A program made the position numbers and the translations under genes. DNA of 64,000 nucleotides, taken from positions 186,001 through 250,000 of the forward strand of contig NZ_FBYC01000001.1 in NCBI RefSeq assembly GCF_001517585.1, given 5' to 3'. Of this stretch, positions 30,489-38,987 are shown piece after piece; position 1 is the stretch's first letter; each line of letters starts with the position of its first letter. This DNA comes from Roseibaca calidilacus (GTDB taxonomy: Bacteria; Pseudomonadota; Alphaproteobacteria; Rhodobacterales; Rhodobacteraceae). The notes below the pieces were generated by a model. That model made no database searches. It saw only the letters and a program-made list of their open reading frames with translations, and was not told the DNA's origin.

Positions 30489-30644
30489 TCAGCGGGGTTT
30501 GCCCGGTGTTATCAGCCGCACATGATCGGCTTTGTGGTTGACCCGGCTGTTGGGCGGTGTCGCGCCCATTGGCCTTGGGGCTACGCGCGTGGCGGTTTCC
30601 AACCGGCTGGCGACGAACAGCATATTTGCATGAATATCTAACAT
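30489..30644 (-). CDS. small ORF, 51 aa, divergent from LysR gene
   Basis: A 51-residue ORF starting with ATG at 30644, preceded by a strong GGAGG six bases upstream. The product begins MLDIHANMLFVASRLETATR and continues with VAPRPMGATPPNSRVN; it is basic, without membrane helix, cysteine or known domain. I do not recognise it. It is read away from the LysR gene and ends just after the ccoP terminator. The strong ribosome site and the divergent layout argue for a real gene and possible LysR target. Being short, it could still be chance. Confidence 0.6.
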   Translation of the reverse strand: MLDIHANMLFVASRLETATRVAPRPMGATPPNSRVNHKADHVRLITPGKPR

Positions 30645-30713
30645 AGAAGCCTCCGGGGTTGCGTGCTGCATGCCTAAATTTGTATGGTTTAAGCGAGAAA
30701 TGCGACTCTGGAA

Positions 30714-30728
30714 TTCATACAATATGAA
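30714..30728. promoter_or_regulatory. perfect palindrome, candidate LysR operator
   Basis: TTCATA-CAA-TATGAA is a perfect 15-bp inverted repeat that contains the LysR-type T-N11-A pattern (T30715 to A30727). It lies 12 bases before the LysR start and 69 bases before the divergent small ORF, the usual place for a LysR-regulator site. Confidence 0.6.
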
Positions 30729-30740
30729 AGCTGAGCTTAC

Positions 30741-31649
30741 ATGATGGATTGGCGCGACATGCCCCCGCTTTCCGCGTTGCGTGCGTTTTCTGCCGTCGCC
30801 GAATCCGGGTCTGTGGTCGCCGCCGCCGCACGGTTGGGGGTGACCCATGCGGCGATCAGCCAACAGATCAGAGTTTTGGAAAAGGCGCTGGATCTGCCCT
30901 TGGTCAGCCGCGCTGGCCGCAAGATAGAGCTGACCGAGGATGGCCGCCAACTTGCGCACGGGCTGGGGCTGGGGTTTGCCGAAATCTTGCGCAGCGTCAG
31001 CGCCCTGACCGAAGCGCAGCGCACGCGCCCGCTGCAAGTGACCACAACCGCGATGTTCGCCAGCACATGGCTGGTGCCGCGGCTAGGCTCTTTCCGGATG
31101 GCCAATCCGGGTGTCGATCTTGTGCTGGACCCGTCGCCTGTGCTGCGTCCGCTGGAACCGGGCGGCTTCGATGTTGCGATTCGCCACGGCACCGGCGATT
31201 TTCCCGGCCTCGACGCCCGCAAGCTGATGGACGCGCCGCTTGTCGTCGTGGCCGCGCCCGATTTGCTGAACGGTCCGCTGGATGGCGGTCCCGACGCTTT
31301 GGCCGGGCTGCCATGGCTGAGCGAGTTGGAGCAGAACGAGGCGTCGTTATTCCTGTCGCGTCAGGGGGTTGCCAAGGCGCTGAGCGGTGGGGTCATCCAC
31401 CTGCCCGGAAATCTGGTGCTGGATGCGGCCCGCAATGGCTACGGGCTGGCAGTGGTAACCGAAGTTCTGGTCGCCGCCGATATCGCCAGCGGAAACCTGC
31501 GGGTGGTTCTGCGTGACCAGACGGACCGGGGGTATTACCTTGTAACGCGGCCCGGCGTGCAGCGCCCGGCTTTGCGCGCCTTTTGCCGTTGGTTGACTGC
31601 CGAAGCCAAACGCGAACCGGGACTGAATGCCGCAGCGCTAGGGGTTTGA
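30741..31649 (+). CDS. LysR-family transcription regulator, GcvA-like
   Basis: A 302-residue LysR regulator. The winged helix-turn-helix is at residues 8-66 (LRAFSAVAESGSVVAAAARLGVT then HAAISQQIRVLEKAL). The effector domain has FASTWLVPRLGSF and FDVAIRHGTGDFPG, as in the GcvA/AmpR-like branch. The ligand is not predictable. It lies between ccoP and ccoG, which are adjacent in related genomes, and its stop codon falls inside an FNR-like box. Two ATG codons start it (30741 and 30744). Confidence 0.9.
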   Translation: MMDWRDMPPLSALRAFSAVAESGSVVAAAARLGVTHAAISQQIRVLEKALDLPLVSRAGRKIELTEDGRQLAHGLGLGFAEILRSVSALTEAQRTRPLQVTTTAMFASTWLVPRLGSFRMANPGVDLVLDPSPVLRPLEPGGFDVAIRHGTGDFPGLDARKLMDAPLVVVAAPDLLNGPLDGGPDALAGLPWLSELEQNEASLFLSRQGVAKALSGGVIHLPGNLVLDAARNGYGLAVVTEVLVAADIASGNLRVVLRDQTDRGYYLVTRPGVQRPALRAFCRWLTAEAKREPGLNAAALGV

Positions 31650-31659
31650 TCTGGGTCAA
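31646..31659. promoter_or_regulatory. FNR-like box overlapping the LysR stop codon
   Basis: TTGAT-CTGG-GTCAA has one perfect and one near-perfect FNR half-site. The LysR TGA (31647-31649) lies inside it. The centre is about 237 bases before the ccoG start. It may be a second control point for ccoGHIS. Confidence 0.6.
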
Positions 31660-31819
31660 TGCAACAGCCATGTAGGGGCGGTATGGAAATCATAGGCTTG
31701 CTACAGGCTTGCCGCGCCGGTCTCTGTTTTCCTGTTCGCGCGTGTTACCGGAGACCGGCGCTATCATGCCTAGCCTGACCCACCCCCAGTTTCGAAAACT
31801 TGAATGCTGCCTGCGGCTT

Positions 31820-31833
31820 TTGACGTAGGTCAA
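31820..31833. promoter_or_regulatory. FNR-like box upstream of ccoG
   Basis: TTGAC-GTAG-GTCAA has the same half-sites as the box before ccoN. As there, CGTGACAAAAG begins exactly 18 bases after the box end. The centre is about 63 bases from the ccoG GTG, so a promoter starting near 31868 would fit class II activation. Confidence 0.8.
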
Positions 31834-31889
31834 GGACGTATGTGTATGCGCGTGACAAAAGCACAGCAAGCCACAGCCAGGAGCCAAGC

Positions 31890-33320
31890 GTGAGTTCGTC
31901 AGATCAAAGCCCCCCGTCGCTTTATGCCAAACGCGAGCCGATTTTTCCGCGCCGTGTGAAGGGCAATTTCCGCACCATGAAATGGTGGCTTCTGGCGGGT
32001 ATGCTGGGGCTGTATTACCTGTTGCCATGGATACGTTGGGACCGTGGCCCGGAAATGCCGGACCAAGCCGTGTTGCTGGACCTGCAAGGCCGGCGGTTTT
32101 TCTTCTTCATGATCGAAATCTGGCCGCACGAATTTTACTTTGTGGCGGGTCTGCTTATCATGGCGGGGATCGGGCTGTTCCTGTTCACCTCTGCCCTTGG
32201 CCGGGTGTGGTGCGGCTATGCCTGCCCGCAAACCGTCTGGACCGACTTGTTCATTCTGGTCGAGCGCTGGGTTGAAGGCGACCGCAACGCGCGCCTGCGC
32301 CTGCACCGCAAGGGCTGGGATTTCGAGAAAATCCGCAAATATGGGCTGAAATGGGCGCTATGGTTCCTGATCGGCATGGCGACCGGCGGTGCATGGGTCT
32401 TCTACTTTGCCGATGCGCCGACGCTGGCGGTCAATCTTGTCACGGGGGAAGCCCCGATGATCGCCTATATCACCATCCTGATCCTGACGATGACCACCTT
32501 CCTGTTTGGCGGGTTCTTCCGCGAGCAGATCTGCATCTATGCCTGCCCATGGCCGCGCATTCAGGCCGCGATGATGGACGAGGACACGCTGACCATCGAC
32601 TATCGCGACTGGCGCGGCGAACCGCGCGGCAAGCACCGCAAGGCCGAAGGGGCCGAGCAGTTGGGCGATTGCATCGACTGCATGGCTTGCGTCAACGTGT
32701 GCCCCATGGGCATCGACATCCGCGATGGTCAGCAAATGGCCTGTATCACCTGTGGCCTGTGCATTGATGCCTGCGACGAGGTGATGGACCGTATCGGCAA
32801 ACCGCGCGGGTTGATCGGTTACATGGCGCTGTCCGACCATGAAAACGAGCGCGCGGGCAAAGCGCCCAAATCGGTCTGGAAACATGTCTTTCGCGCGCGC
32901 ACAATCGTCTACACGGCGATCTGGTCGGCGGTGGGCATTGGCCTGATAGTGGCCCTGTTCATCCGCGCCGATCTGGATATGAGCGTGTCGCCCGTGCGCA
33001 ACCCGACCCATATCGTGTTGTCCGATGGCACGGTGCGGAACATCTATGATGTGCGCTTGCGCAACATGGCCAATGAAGAACGCGAATTCGTGCTGTCGAT
33101 TACGGAAAACCCCGATTTGCGCCTGTCGCTGGAAGGGGAGGCCGCAACCAGCGTCACGTTGGCCCCTGATGAGATGGCGCAGGTCCGTGTTTATCTGGAA
33201 GCGCCAAATGGCACGCCCTCGGCGCTTGAGGCGCGCAGCACGGTGCGACTTTGGGCCACTATTGCCGGAACGCAAGACAGGGTTTATTCAGAAACTGTGT
33301 TTAACGGGAGAGGTCAATGA
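31890..33320 (+). CDS. ccoG: cbb3 oxidase assembly ferredoxin-like membrane protein
   Basis: A 476-residue membrane protein (RdxB/FixG) with about five helices and two [4Fe-4S] sites: CIDCMACVNVCP and CITCGLCIDAC. The family takes part in cbb3 oxidase copper loading, probably as a Cu reductase. A C-terminal periplasmic immunoglobulin-like domain (about 360-470) is present. I start at the GTG at 31890, preceded by AGGAG; the longer frame to 31842 would overlap the promoter. The stop overlaps ccoH by ATGA. Confidence 0.95.
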   Translation: MSSSDQSPPSLYAKREPIFPRRVKGNFRTMKWWLLAGMLGLYYLLPWIRWDRGPEMPDQAVLLDLQGRRFFFFMIEIWPHEFYFVAGLLIMAGIGLFLFTSALGRVWCGYACPQTVWTDLFILVERWVEGDRNARLRLHRKGWDFEKIRKYGLKWALWFLIGMATGGAWVFYFADAPTLAVNLVTGEAPMIAYITILILTMTTFLFGGFFREQICIYACPWPRIQAAMMDEDTLTIDYRDWRGEPRGKHRKAEGAEQLGDCIDCMACVNVCPMGIDIRDGQQMACITCGLCIDACDEVMDRIGKPRGLIGYMALSDHENERAGKAPKSVWKHVFRARTIVYTAIWSAVGIGLIVALFIRADLDMSVSPVRNPTHIVLSDGTVRNIYDVRLRNMANEEREFVLSITENPDLRLSLEGEAATSVTLAPDEMAQVRVYLEAPNGTPSALEARSTVRLWATIAGTQDRVYSETVFNGRGQ

Positions 33321-33793
33321 CCAAGGATAACGACGCCAAGGGCTTTCGCATGACGGGGCCGAAGGTGCTGGCCATTATGGTAACAGCATTCGGGACGATC
33401 ATTGCCGTGAACTTGACCTTGGCCTATTCTGCGGTCAGCACCTTTCCGGGGCTGGAGGTACAGAATTCCTACATCGCCAGCCAAAATTTCAACGAAGATC
33501 TTTCGGCCCAACAAGCCTTGGGTTGGGATGTGTCGGCGGATGTTTCAGGAAACGAGTTGATCTTGAAGATCACCGGCCCCGATGGATCGCCCGCGCAAGT
33601 GGCCACGCTTGACGCGCTTCTTGGCGCGGCAACCCATGTACGCGATGACCAGCGCCCCGAATTCGTGTTTCTGGACGGGGCGTTCCGCGCGCCCGTGGAT
33701 ATTGCGCCGGGCAACTGGAATATTCGCCTGCGGGCAACGGCGGCGGATGGCACATTGTTTCAGCAGCGCGTCGTGCTGCATGTGGATGGGTAA
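33317..33793 (+). CDS. ccoH: cbb3 oxidase assembly protein FixH/CcoH
   Basis: A 158-residue protein with one N-terminal membrane helix (about 16-38) and a periplasmic beta-rich domain. ENSYI-like VQNSYIASQNFN is the family signature. It is needed for stable cbb3 assembly. The start overlaps ccoG by ATGA, and ccoI begins three bases after its stop. Confidence 0.92.
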   Translation: MTKDNDAKGFRMTGPKVLAIMVTAFGTIIAVNLTLAYSAVSTFPGLEVQNSYIASQNFNEDLSAQQALGWDVSADVSGNELILKITGPDGSPAQVATLDALLGAATHVRDDQRPEFVFLDGAFRAPVDIAPGNWNIRLRATAADGTLFQQRVVLHVDG

Positions 33794-33796
33794 CGC

Positions 33797-35971
33797 ATGA
33801 GCACGGTGCGCGCCTCTGCCTGCCCGGCCTGTGCGGCGGGACCTGCTGCGGAAAACCTGGCCCGGGCAGAGTTGCCCCAAGCGCGCGTTTTGCTGTCGGT
33901 GCCTGAAGTGCATTGCGCGGCCTGTATCTCGACCATCGAGCGGGATCTGGCACGAATGCCGGGGGTCAAATCCTCGCGGTTGAACCTGACGCTGAAACGC
34001 CTAAGCGTGGATGCCGAGGCGGGCGTTGAACCCGCCGATGTGATCGCGCGGCTGGATGCCTTGGGCTACGAAGCGCATGAGCTGGACGCAGGCACCCTGT
34101 CCATGACCGAAACCGAACGCCAAGGCCGCGAATTGCTGATGCGGCTGGGCGTGGCTGGCTTTGCCATGATGAACATCATGCTTTTGTCGGTCGCGGTCTG
34201 GTCCGGGGCAGACGGCCCAACCCGTGACATGTTCCACCTTATATCGGCCGTCATCGCCATTCCGACCGTGGGCTTTGCGGGCCAGCCGTTTTTCCGCAAC
34301 GCGTGGAAGGCCCTGCGCGCAGGCCGGATGGATATGGACGCGCCAATCAGCTTTGCCATTCTGCTAACCTTGGGCCTGTCGATATTCGAGACGTTGCAAT
34401 CGGGCGCCCATGCCTATTTCGATTCGGTCGTGATGCTGATCTTTTTCCTGCTGGCGGGGCGGTATCTGGATTTCCGCGCGCGTGCTGTCGCGCGCTCTGC
34501 CGCGCAGGAATTGGCTGCGCTGGAAGTGCCGCGCGCCATTCGGGTTGTGGATGGGGTGGAACGCACCGTCAATGTGGCTGAACTGGCCGTGGGCGATCTG
34601 GTTCTGGTGCGCCCCGGCGGGCGGATGCCGGTCGATGGCGTGGTCGTCTCTGGCCAGTCGGAACTGGACCGCGCGCTTCTGACGGGCGAAACCCTGCCGG
34701 TTTTCGCGGGCGAAGGCAGCTTTGTCAGTGCCGGCGAGGTGAACCTGACCGGCCCCTTGACCGTGCGCGTCACGGCGGCGGGCAAGGACAGTTCGCTTCA
34801 TCGCATGGCAGACCTTGTTGCCAATGCCGAATCCGCGCGCACCAAATATACCACGCTGGCAGAACGCGCGGCGCGGGCCTATGCCCCCAGCATTCCAATT
34901 CTGTCGCTGGGCGCGTTCTTTGTCTGGATGTATCTGACCGGCGGCGATCTGCGCGTGGCGATCAATGTGGCGGTGACAACGCTTATCATCACTTGCCCTT
35001 GTGCGCTGGGTTTGGCCGTGCCCGCGGTTGTGACCGCGGCCAGCGGCAAACTGTTTCGCAAGGGATTGCTGATAAAGGATGGCACCGCGCTGGAACGCTT
35101 GGCAGAGGTGGACACGGTTGTCTTTGACAAGACCGGCACGCTGACTATGGGCACACCCGCGCCGACAAACCTAGAGTCCGCCCCGGATGATGCACGCCGC
35201 GTGGCGCTGGCCTTGGCCGAAGCATCAAGCCATCCGCTGGCCGCGTCGCTGGCCAAGGGGTTGCGCGACATGGGCGTGCGCCCGGCGCCCATCGCCAACT
35301 TGGCTGAAGTGCCGGGTTATGGCGTGGAGGGCCAATGGCATGGCGCGCGCGTTCGCTTGGGCCGTCCGGCTTGGGTGGGGGCAGACCCGCTAGACTCGAC
35401 GGCGGCATACCTGTCGCTGGGCGATGCCACTCATGCTTTCACCTTCACCGACCAATTGCGACCCGGCGCAGAGGATGTGGTGCGCGCCCTGCACCGGCAG
35501 GGTAAGCAGGTCTGGCTGATCTCGGGCGATGTGCCGGGTGCCGTGCAGTCACTGGCGCAACGTCTGGACATTGACCGCTGGCAGGCCGAGGCGCTGCCGC
35601 AGGACAAGGCCGCACAGGTCGCAGCGTTGCAAGCCGATGGGGCACGGGTGCTGATGGTCGGCGACGGCTTGAACGACACCGTAGCGCTGAGCGCCGCGCA
35701 TGTGTCCATCTCGCCCGCCAGCGCGCTAGATGCCGCACGCGCGGCGTCCGACATGGTGCTGCTTGGCCGCGACATTGCCCCGATTGCCGACGCGTTGCGT
35801 ATGGCTGGTCAGGCCAAGCGCCGCATCCGCGAGAATTTCTGGCAATCGGGCATTTATAATGCGATATTCGTGCCGATTGCGCTTTTCGGCCTTGCGACAC
35901 CGCTGATCGCGGCGGCGATCATGTCGGTGTCGTCCATAACGGTCACGTTGAACGCGCTGCGGCTGAAGTAA
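33797..35971 (+). CDS. ccoI: copper-exporting P1B-type ATPase for cbb3 assembly
   Basis: A 724-residue heavy-metal ATPase that delivers Cu to the oxidase. The N-terminus has CPAC (9-12) and a metal-binding domain with C40xxC43. The transmembrane metal site is C400-P-C402, the phosphorylated Asp is D444 in DKTGT, and GDGLND is in the hinge. About eight membrane helices are present. Cu+ is inferred from CPC and from ccoGHIS context. ccoS follows eight bases later. Confidence 0.95.
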   Translation: MSTVRASACPACAAGPAAENLARAELPQARVLLSVPEVHCAACISTIERDLARMPGVKSSRLNLTLKRLSVDAEAGVEPADVIARLDALGYEAHELDAGTLSMTETERQGRELLMRLGVAGFAMMNIMLLSVAVWSGADGPTRDMFHLISAVIAIPTVGFAGQPFFRNAWKALRAGRMDMDAPISFAILLTLGLSIFETLQSGAHAYFDSVVMLIFFLLAGRYLDFRARAVARSAAQELAALEVPRAIRVVDGVERTVNVAELAVGDLVLVRPGGRMPVDGVVVSGQSELDRALLTGETLPVFAGEGSFVSAGEVNLTGPLTVRVTAAGKDSSLHRMADLVANAESARTKYTTLAERAARAYAPSIPILSLGAFFVWMYLTGGDLRVAINVAVTTLIITCPCALGLAVPAVVTAASGKLFRKGLLIKDGTALERLAEVDTVVFDKTGTLTMGTPAPTNLESAPDDARRVALALAEASSHPLAASLAKGLRDMGVRPAPIANLAEVPGYGVEGQWHGARVRLGRPAWVGADPLDSTAAYLSLGDATHAFTFTDQLRPGAEDVVRALHRQGKQVWLISGDVPGAVQSLAQRLDIDRWQAEALPQDKAAQVAALQADGARVLMVGDGLNDTVALSAAHVSISPASALDAARAASDMVLLGRDIAPIADALRMAGQAKRRIRENFWQSGIYNAIFVPIALFGLATPLIAAAIMSVSSITVTLNALRLK

Positions 35972-35979
35972 AGACATTC

Positions 35980-36153
35980 ATGGAAGTTCTGACCATTCTG
36001 ATCCCGGTCTCGCTGATCCTTGGCCTGCTGGGCCTGGGGGCCTTCATCTGGACCCTGCGCAAGGGCATGTATGATGACCCGGACGGCGACAGCCAGCGCA
36101 TCTTGACCGATGAATATGATGACAAACCCAAACCCGTGGACAAGAACGGGTAG
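35980..36153 (+). CDS. ccoS: cbb3 oxidase maturation protein CcoS
   Basis: A 57-residue single-helix membrane protein (MEVLTILIPVSLILGLLGLG then AFIWTLRKG). The family motif continues as YDDPDGDSQRILTDE, diagnostic of CcoS. It is needed for cofactor insertion into cbb3 oxidase. It is the last gene of ccoGHIS; its stop is directly followed by the stop of the convergent acyltransferase gene. Confidence 0.93.
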   Translation: MEVLTILIPVSLILGLLGLGAFIWTLRKGMYDDPDGDSQRILTDEYDDKPKPVDKNG

Positions 36154-37047
36154 TCAGGCGACATCCTCGGGGCGGTTTTTCTTCCAGCGCCGATGTGTCC
36201 ACATCCATTGGTCCATATGCTGGCGCACAAGCGTTTCCAGCGACTTGTTGAGCGCTTTCGTCATCGTCAGCGGGTCGCTATGCGGGATCGGGGCTTCGAT
36301 GCGCACACTGAAATTCAGTCCGTCCGGTTGGCGGATACCATAAACCGGCACCAGAAGTGCCTTGTATTTCAGGGCCATTTCGGCGGCAGAAAGCGCTGTG
36401 CGCGCGGGCTGGCCCATGAAATCCAGAAGCTCTCCGTGTTGCATGTAGTGATCGGCGACCAGCCCGACCATGCCGCCTTGGCGCAAGAAGCGTAGCATTG
36501 CGACCAATCCGTCGCGCCCACGCGCGAAAACAGGCGTGCCGATGCGTGAAATCGCGGCGACATAGCGCGTGTTGAAGGCCGGGTTGCGCATGGGCATGTA
36601 GAACCCGGCAACTTTGAAACCCTGCGCCAGCAGAAGCGCGCGGGCGGCATCGTAGTTGCCCAGATGCCCGGTCACAAGAATGACGGGCTGGCCCGTGGCA
36701 TGGGCTTGGCGCAGGGCGTCAAGCCCAGTGCCTTCGATCTGCGACCGGGCCGCATGGGCAACGAATTCGCGGCCCGAAAAGATTTCGGCCATGGTGCGGG
36801 CCATGTTGCCGGGCACATGCCGGGCCAGCCGCGCGCGTTCTGCCGGGGGCAGGTCGGGGGCCACTAGGTCAAGGTTGCGCCGCACGCGTTTGCGCAGCCC
36901 CGCAACCGGGCCGACCAGATGCGCGCCCAGCCAGCCCAGCAAGGGAATGCGCCAGCGATAGGGCAGGGGCCGCAACCCTTCCAAAAGCGCGCCCGCGACC
37001 ATGTCTTGGGCGCGGTGGCGCAGGCTTATCCGGCGGGGTTTAGCCAT
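36154..37047 (-). CDS. LpxL/HtrB-family acyltransferase
   Basis: A 297-residue inner-membrane-associated acyltransferase of the lipid A late acyltransferase family. The catalytic HxxxxD is H128 to D133 in VTGHLGNYD. Further blocks are FARGRDGL, MVGLVADHY and the C-terminal MWTHRRWK. It could acylate lipid A or another lysolipid. The ATG at 37047 shares its A with the gshA stop (TGATG), so it is cotranscribed with gshA. Confidence 0.88.
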   Translation of the reverse strand: MAKPRRISLRHRAQDMVAGALLEGLRPLPYRWRIPLLGWLGAHLVGPVAGLRKRVRRNLDLVAPDLPPAERARLARHVPGNMARTMAEIFSGREFVAHAARSQIEGTGLDALRQAHATGQPVILVTGHLGNYDAARALLLAQGFKVAGFYMPMRNPAFNTRYVAAISRIGTPVFARGRDGLVAMLRFLRQGGMVGLVADHYMQHGELLDFMGQPARTALSAAEMALKYKALLVPVYGIRQPDGLNFSVRIEAPIPHSDPLTMTKALNKSLETLVRQHMDQWMWTHRRWKKNRPEDVA

Positions 37048-38417
37048 CAATAACTGTAATCGGCGTAAATGCGCGACAGATCGCCTTGCCAGTCGCCATG
37101 GTAGCGGGCCAGCAATTCGTCTGCCGGGGTCTGGCCGGTTTCCAGCGTTTCTTTCAGCGCATTCAGGAAATGGGTTTCATCGGGCAACATACCGCCCGCA
37201 CCGGGGCGTGCGCGCGCTTTCAGGCCCGCTTCGGCAATCGCGACCACCTCTTGCGCGATCTGGGCCAGCTTCACGCCGCCCGCTTCGCCTGCCAGCCCGT
37301 CGACAGAGGCCGCCACGCGCAAACCGTCACGCGTTTCCGCGTCCCAGCCCTTGGCAATGTCCCATGCCGCATCCAGCGCGGCTTGGTCGTAGCACAGCCC
37401 GACCCACAAAGCGGGCAGCGCGCAAAGCCTGCGCCACGGCCCACCATCGGCCCCGCGCATCTCGATGAATTTCTTCAGCCGTGCTTCGGGGAAAATGGTC
37501 GTCAGATGGTCGGCCCAATCCGACAGCGTCGGGATTTCGCCGGGAAGCGCGGGCAACTCTCCGCGCATGAAATCGCGGAAGGACTGCCCCAGCGCGTCAA
37601 TATATTTGCCATCGCGGTAGACGAAATACATCGGCACATCGAGCGCGTATTCCACCCAAGGCTCGAACCCAAAACCGTCTTCAAACACGAAGGGCAACAT
37701 GCCGGTGCGCGACGCGTCCAGATCGCGCCAGACCCGCGCGCGCCAGCTTTTATGGCCGTTGGGTTTGCCATCCAAAAAGGGCGAATTCGCAAACAGCGCG
37801 GTGGCCACGGGTTGCAGCGCCAGCGCGACGCGCAGCTTTTGCACCATGTCGGCCTCTGACCCGAAATCGAGATTCACCTGAACCGTGCAGGTGCGATACA
37901 TCATGGTTTTCCCCATGGTGCCCACGCGGTCCATGTAATCGGTCATCAGCTTGTAGCGGCCCTTGGGCATGACGGGCATCTGGTCGTGCGACCAGATCGG
38001 TGCGGCCCCCAGCCCGATGAACTCTACCCCGATACCTTCGGCCACAGAGCGCACTTCGCGCAGATGTTGGTTCACCTCGTCGCAGGTCTGGTGAATATTG
38101 TCCAAGGGCGCGCCTGACAGTTCCAACTGCCCGCCGGGTTCCAAGGACACATTCGCGCCATCCTTTTCCAGCCCGATGATATGGCCGGCTTCCAGAACTG
38201 GTGCCCAGCCGTAGCGGTCGCGCAAGCCTTCCAGCACGGCGCGAATGGAGCGCGGGCCATCATAGGGCAGCGGGTTCAGCGTGTCGCGGCAATAGCCGAA
38301 TTTCTCATGTTCCGTGCCGATGCGCCACTGGTTCTTGGGCTTGCAGCCTGCGGCCAGGTATTCGGCCAGTTGGGCCTTGCTTTCGATCGGGCCGCCGCCG
38401 CTTTGGGGAATGGACAT
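37047..38417 (-). CDS. gshA: glutamate--cysteine ligase, plant/alphaproteobacterial type
   Basis: A 456-residue ATP-dependent ligase for the first step of glutathione synthesis. It is of the GCS2-like class shared by plants and alphaproteobacteria: WRIGTEHEKFGY, VSLEPGGQLELSGAPL and MMYRTCTVQVNLDF are diagnostic. Residues for ATP and cysteine binding seem intact and length is typical. It lies in a minus-strand run, 54 bases after the membrane-protein gene. Confidence 0.95.
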   Translation of the reverse strand: MSIPQSGGGPIESKAQLAEYLAAGCKPKNQWRIGTEHEKFGYCRDTLNPLPYDGPRSIRAVLEGLRDRYGWAPVLEAGHIIGLEKDGANVSLEPGGQLELSGAPLDNIHQTCDEVNQHLREVRSVAEGIGVEFIGLGAAPIWSHDQMPVMPKGRYKLMTDYMDRVGTMGKTMMYRTCTVQVNLDFGSEADMVQKLRVALALQPVATALFANSPFLDGKPNGHKSWRARVWRDLDASRTGMLPFVFEDGFGFEPWVEYALDVPMYFVYRDGKYIDALGQSFRDFMRGELPALPGEIPTLSDWADHLTTIFPEARLKKFIEMRGADGGPWRRLCALPALWVGLCYDQAALDAAWDIAKGWDAETRDGLRVAASVDGLAGEAGGVKLAQIAQEVVAIAEAGLKARARPGAGGMLPDETHFLNALKETLETGQTPADELLARYHGDWQGDLSRIYADYSY

Positions 38418-38471
38418 CTGGCATTTCCTTGTTCGTGTTGCGGGCAGACTTGGGCCGGGCGTGCGGCCAAG

Positions 38472-38987
38472 TCAAGCCTTGGCAAGACGGCTGGGCCGTC
38501 GGCTGGGATGCAACCATAGCACACGCGCGGGCTGTGGGTGGTCCAGCGCGCTCAGAACATCGACCATGCGAAGGCCCGCAAACTGGGCAAAGGCATCAAA
38601 CAGTGCGTCGCTGCCCTGCGCCGCGACCGGGATATGCAAGCTTTCGTCCGGCGTGACAAGCCGCCATGTCTGGCCATGGTCGACCAGATGCAATTCCACG
38701 ACCTGCCCGATCCCGACAAAGCCGCCGGTTTCCGGCCCAAAATAGCTGATCTGCCCTTCAACCACCTGCACGATGCCCGGTGCATCGGTATCACGGTGAA
38801 AGCGCATCCGCCGCCAAGCCACCAGTGCCAGCCCCAGACCCGTGGCAATGATCGCGGTGCCAAGGATCTGGATGAACCGGTCATGGCTTTGCAGCATCCA
38901 CAGGCCAAACCCAGACAGGCCAAGGCTGGCCAGAACCTCTGACCAGCGGCGCAAGGCGTCGGTCAATTCGGGGCGGATCAGCCTCAT
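38472..38987 (-). CDS. conserved hypothetical membrane protein
   Basis: A 171-residue protein with two membrane helices (about 17-32 and 38-57) and a C-terminal cytoplasmic part. ISYFGPETGGFVGIGQV and DHGQTWRLVTPDESLHIPV form a beta-rich region. I know no function. The start overlaps the end of the GNAT gene (ATGA) and gshA follows, so the four genes from rsmE to gshA look cotranscribed. Confidence 0.75.
   Translation of the reverse strand: MRLIRPELTDALRRWSEVLASLGLSGFGLWMLQSHDRFIQILGTAIIATGLGLALVAWRRMRFHRDTDAPGIVQVVEGQISYFGPETGGFVGIGQVVELHLVDHGQTWRLVTPDESLHIPVAAQGSDALFDAFAQFAGLRMVDVLSALDHPQPARVLWLHPSRRPSRLAKA

Noticed and set aside
30645-31037. Longer minus-strand frame extending the 51-aa ORF into the LysR gene
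   Set aside because: The upstream part is antisense to LysR; the GGAGG site supports the ATG at 30644.
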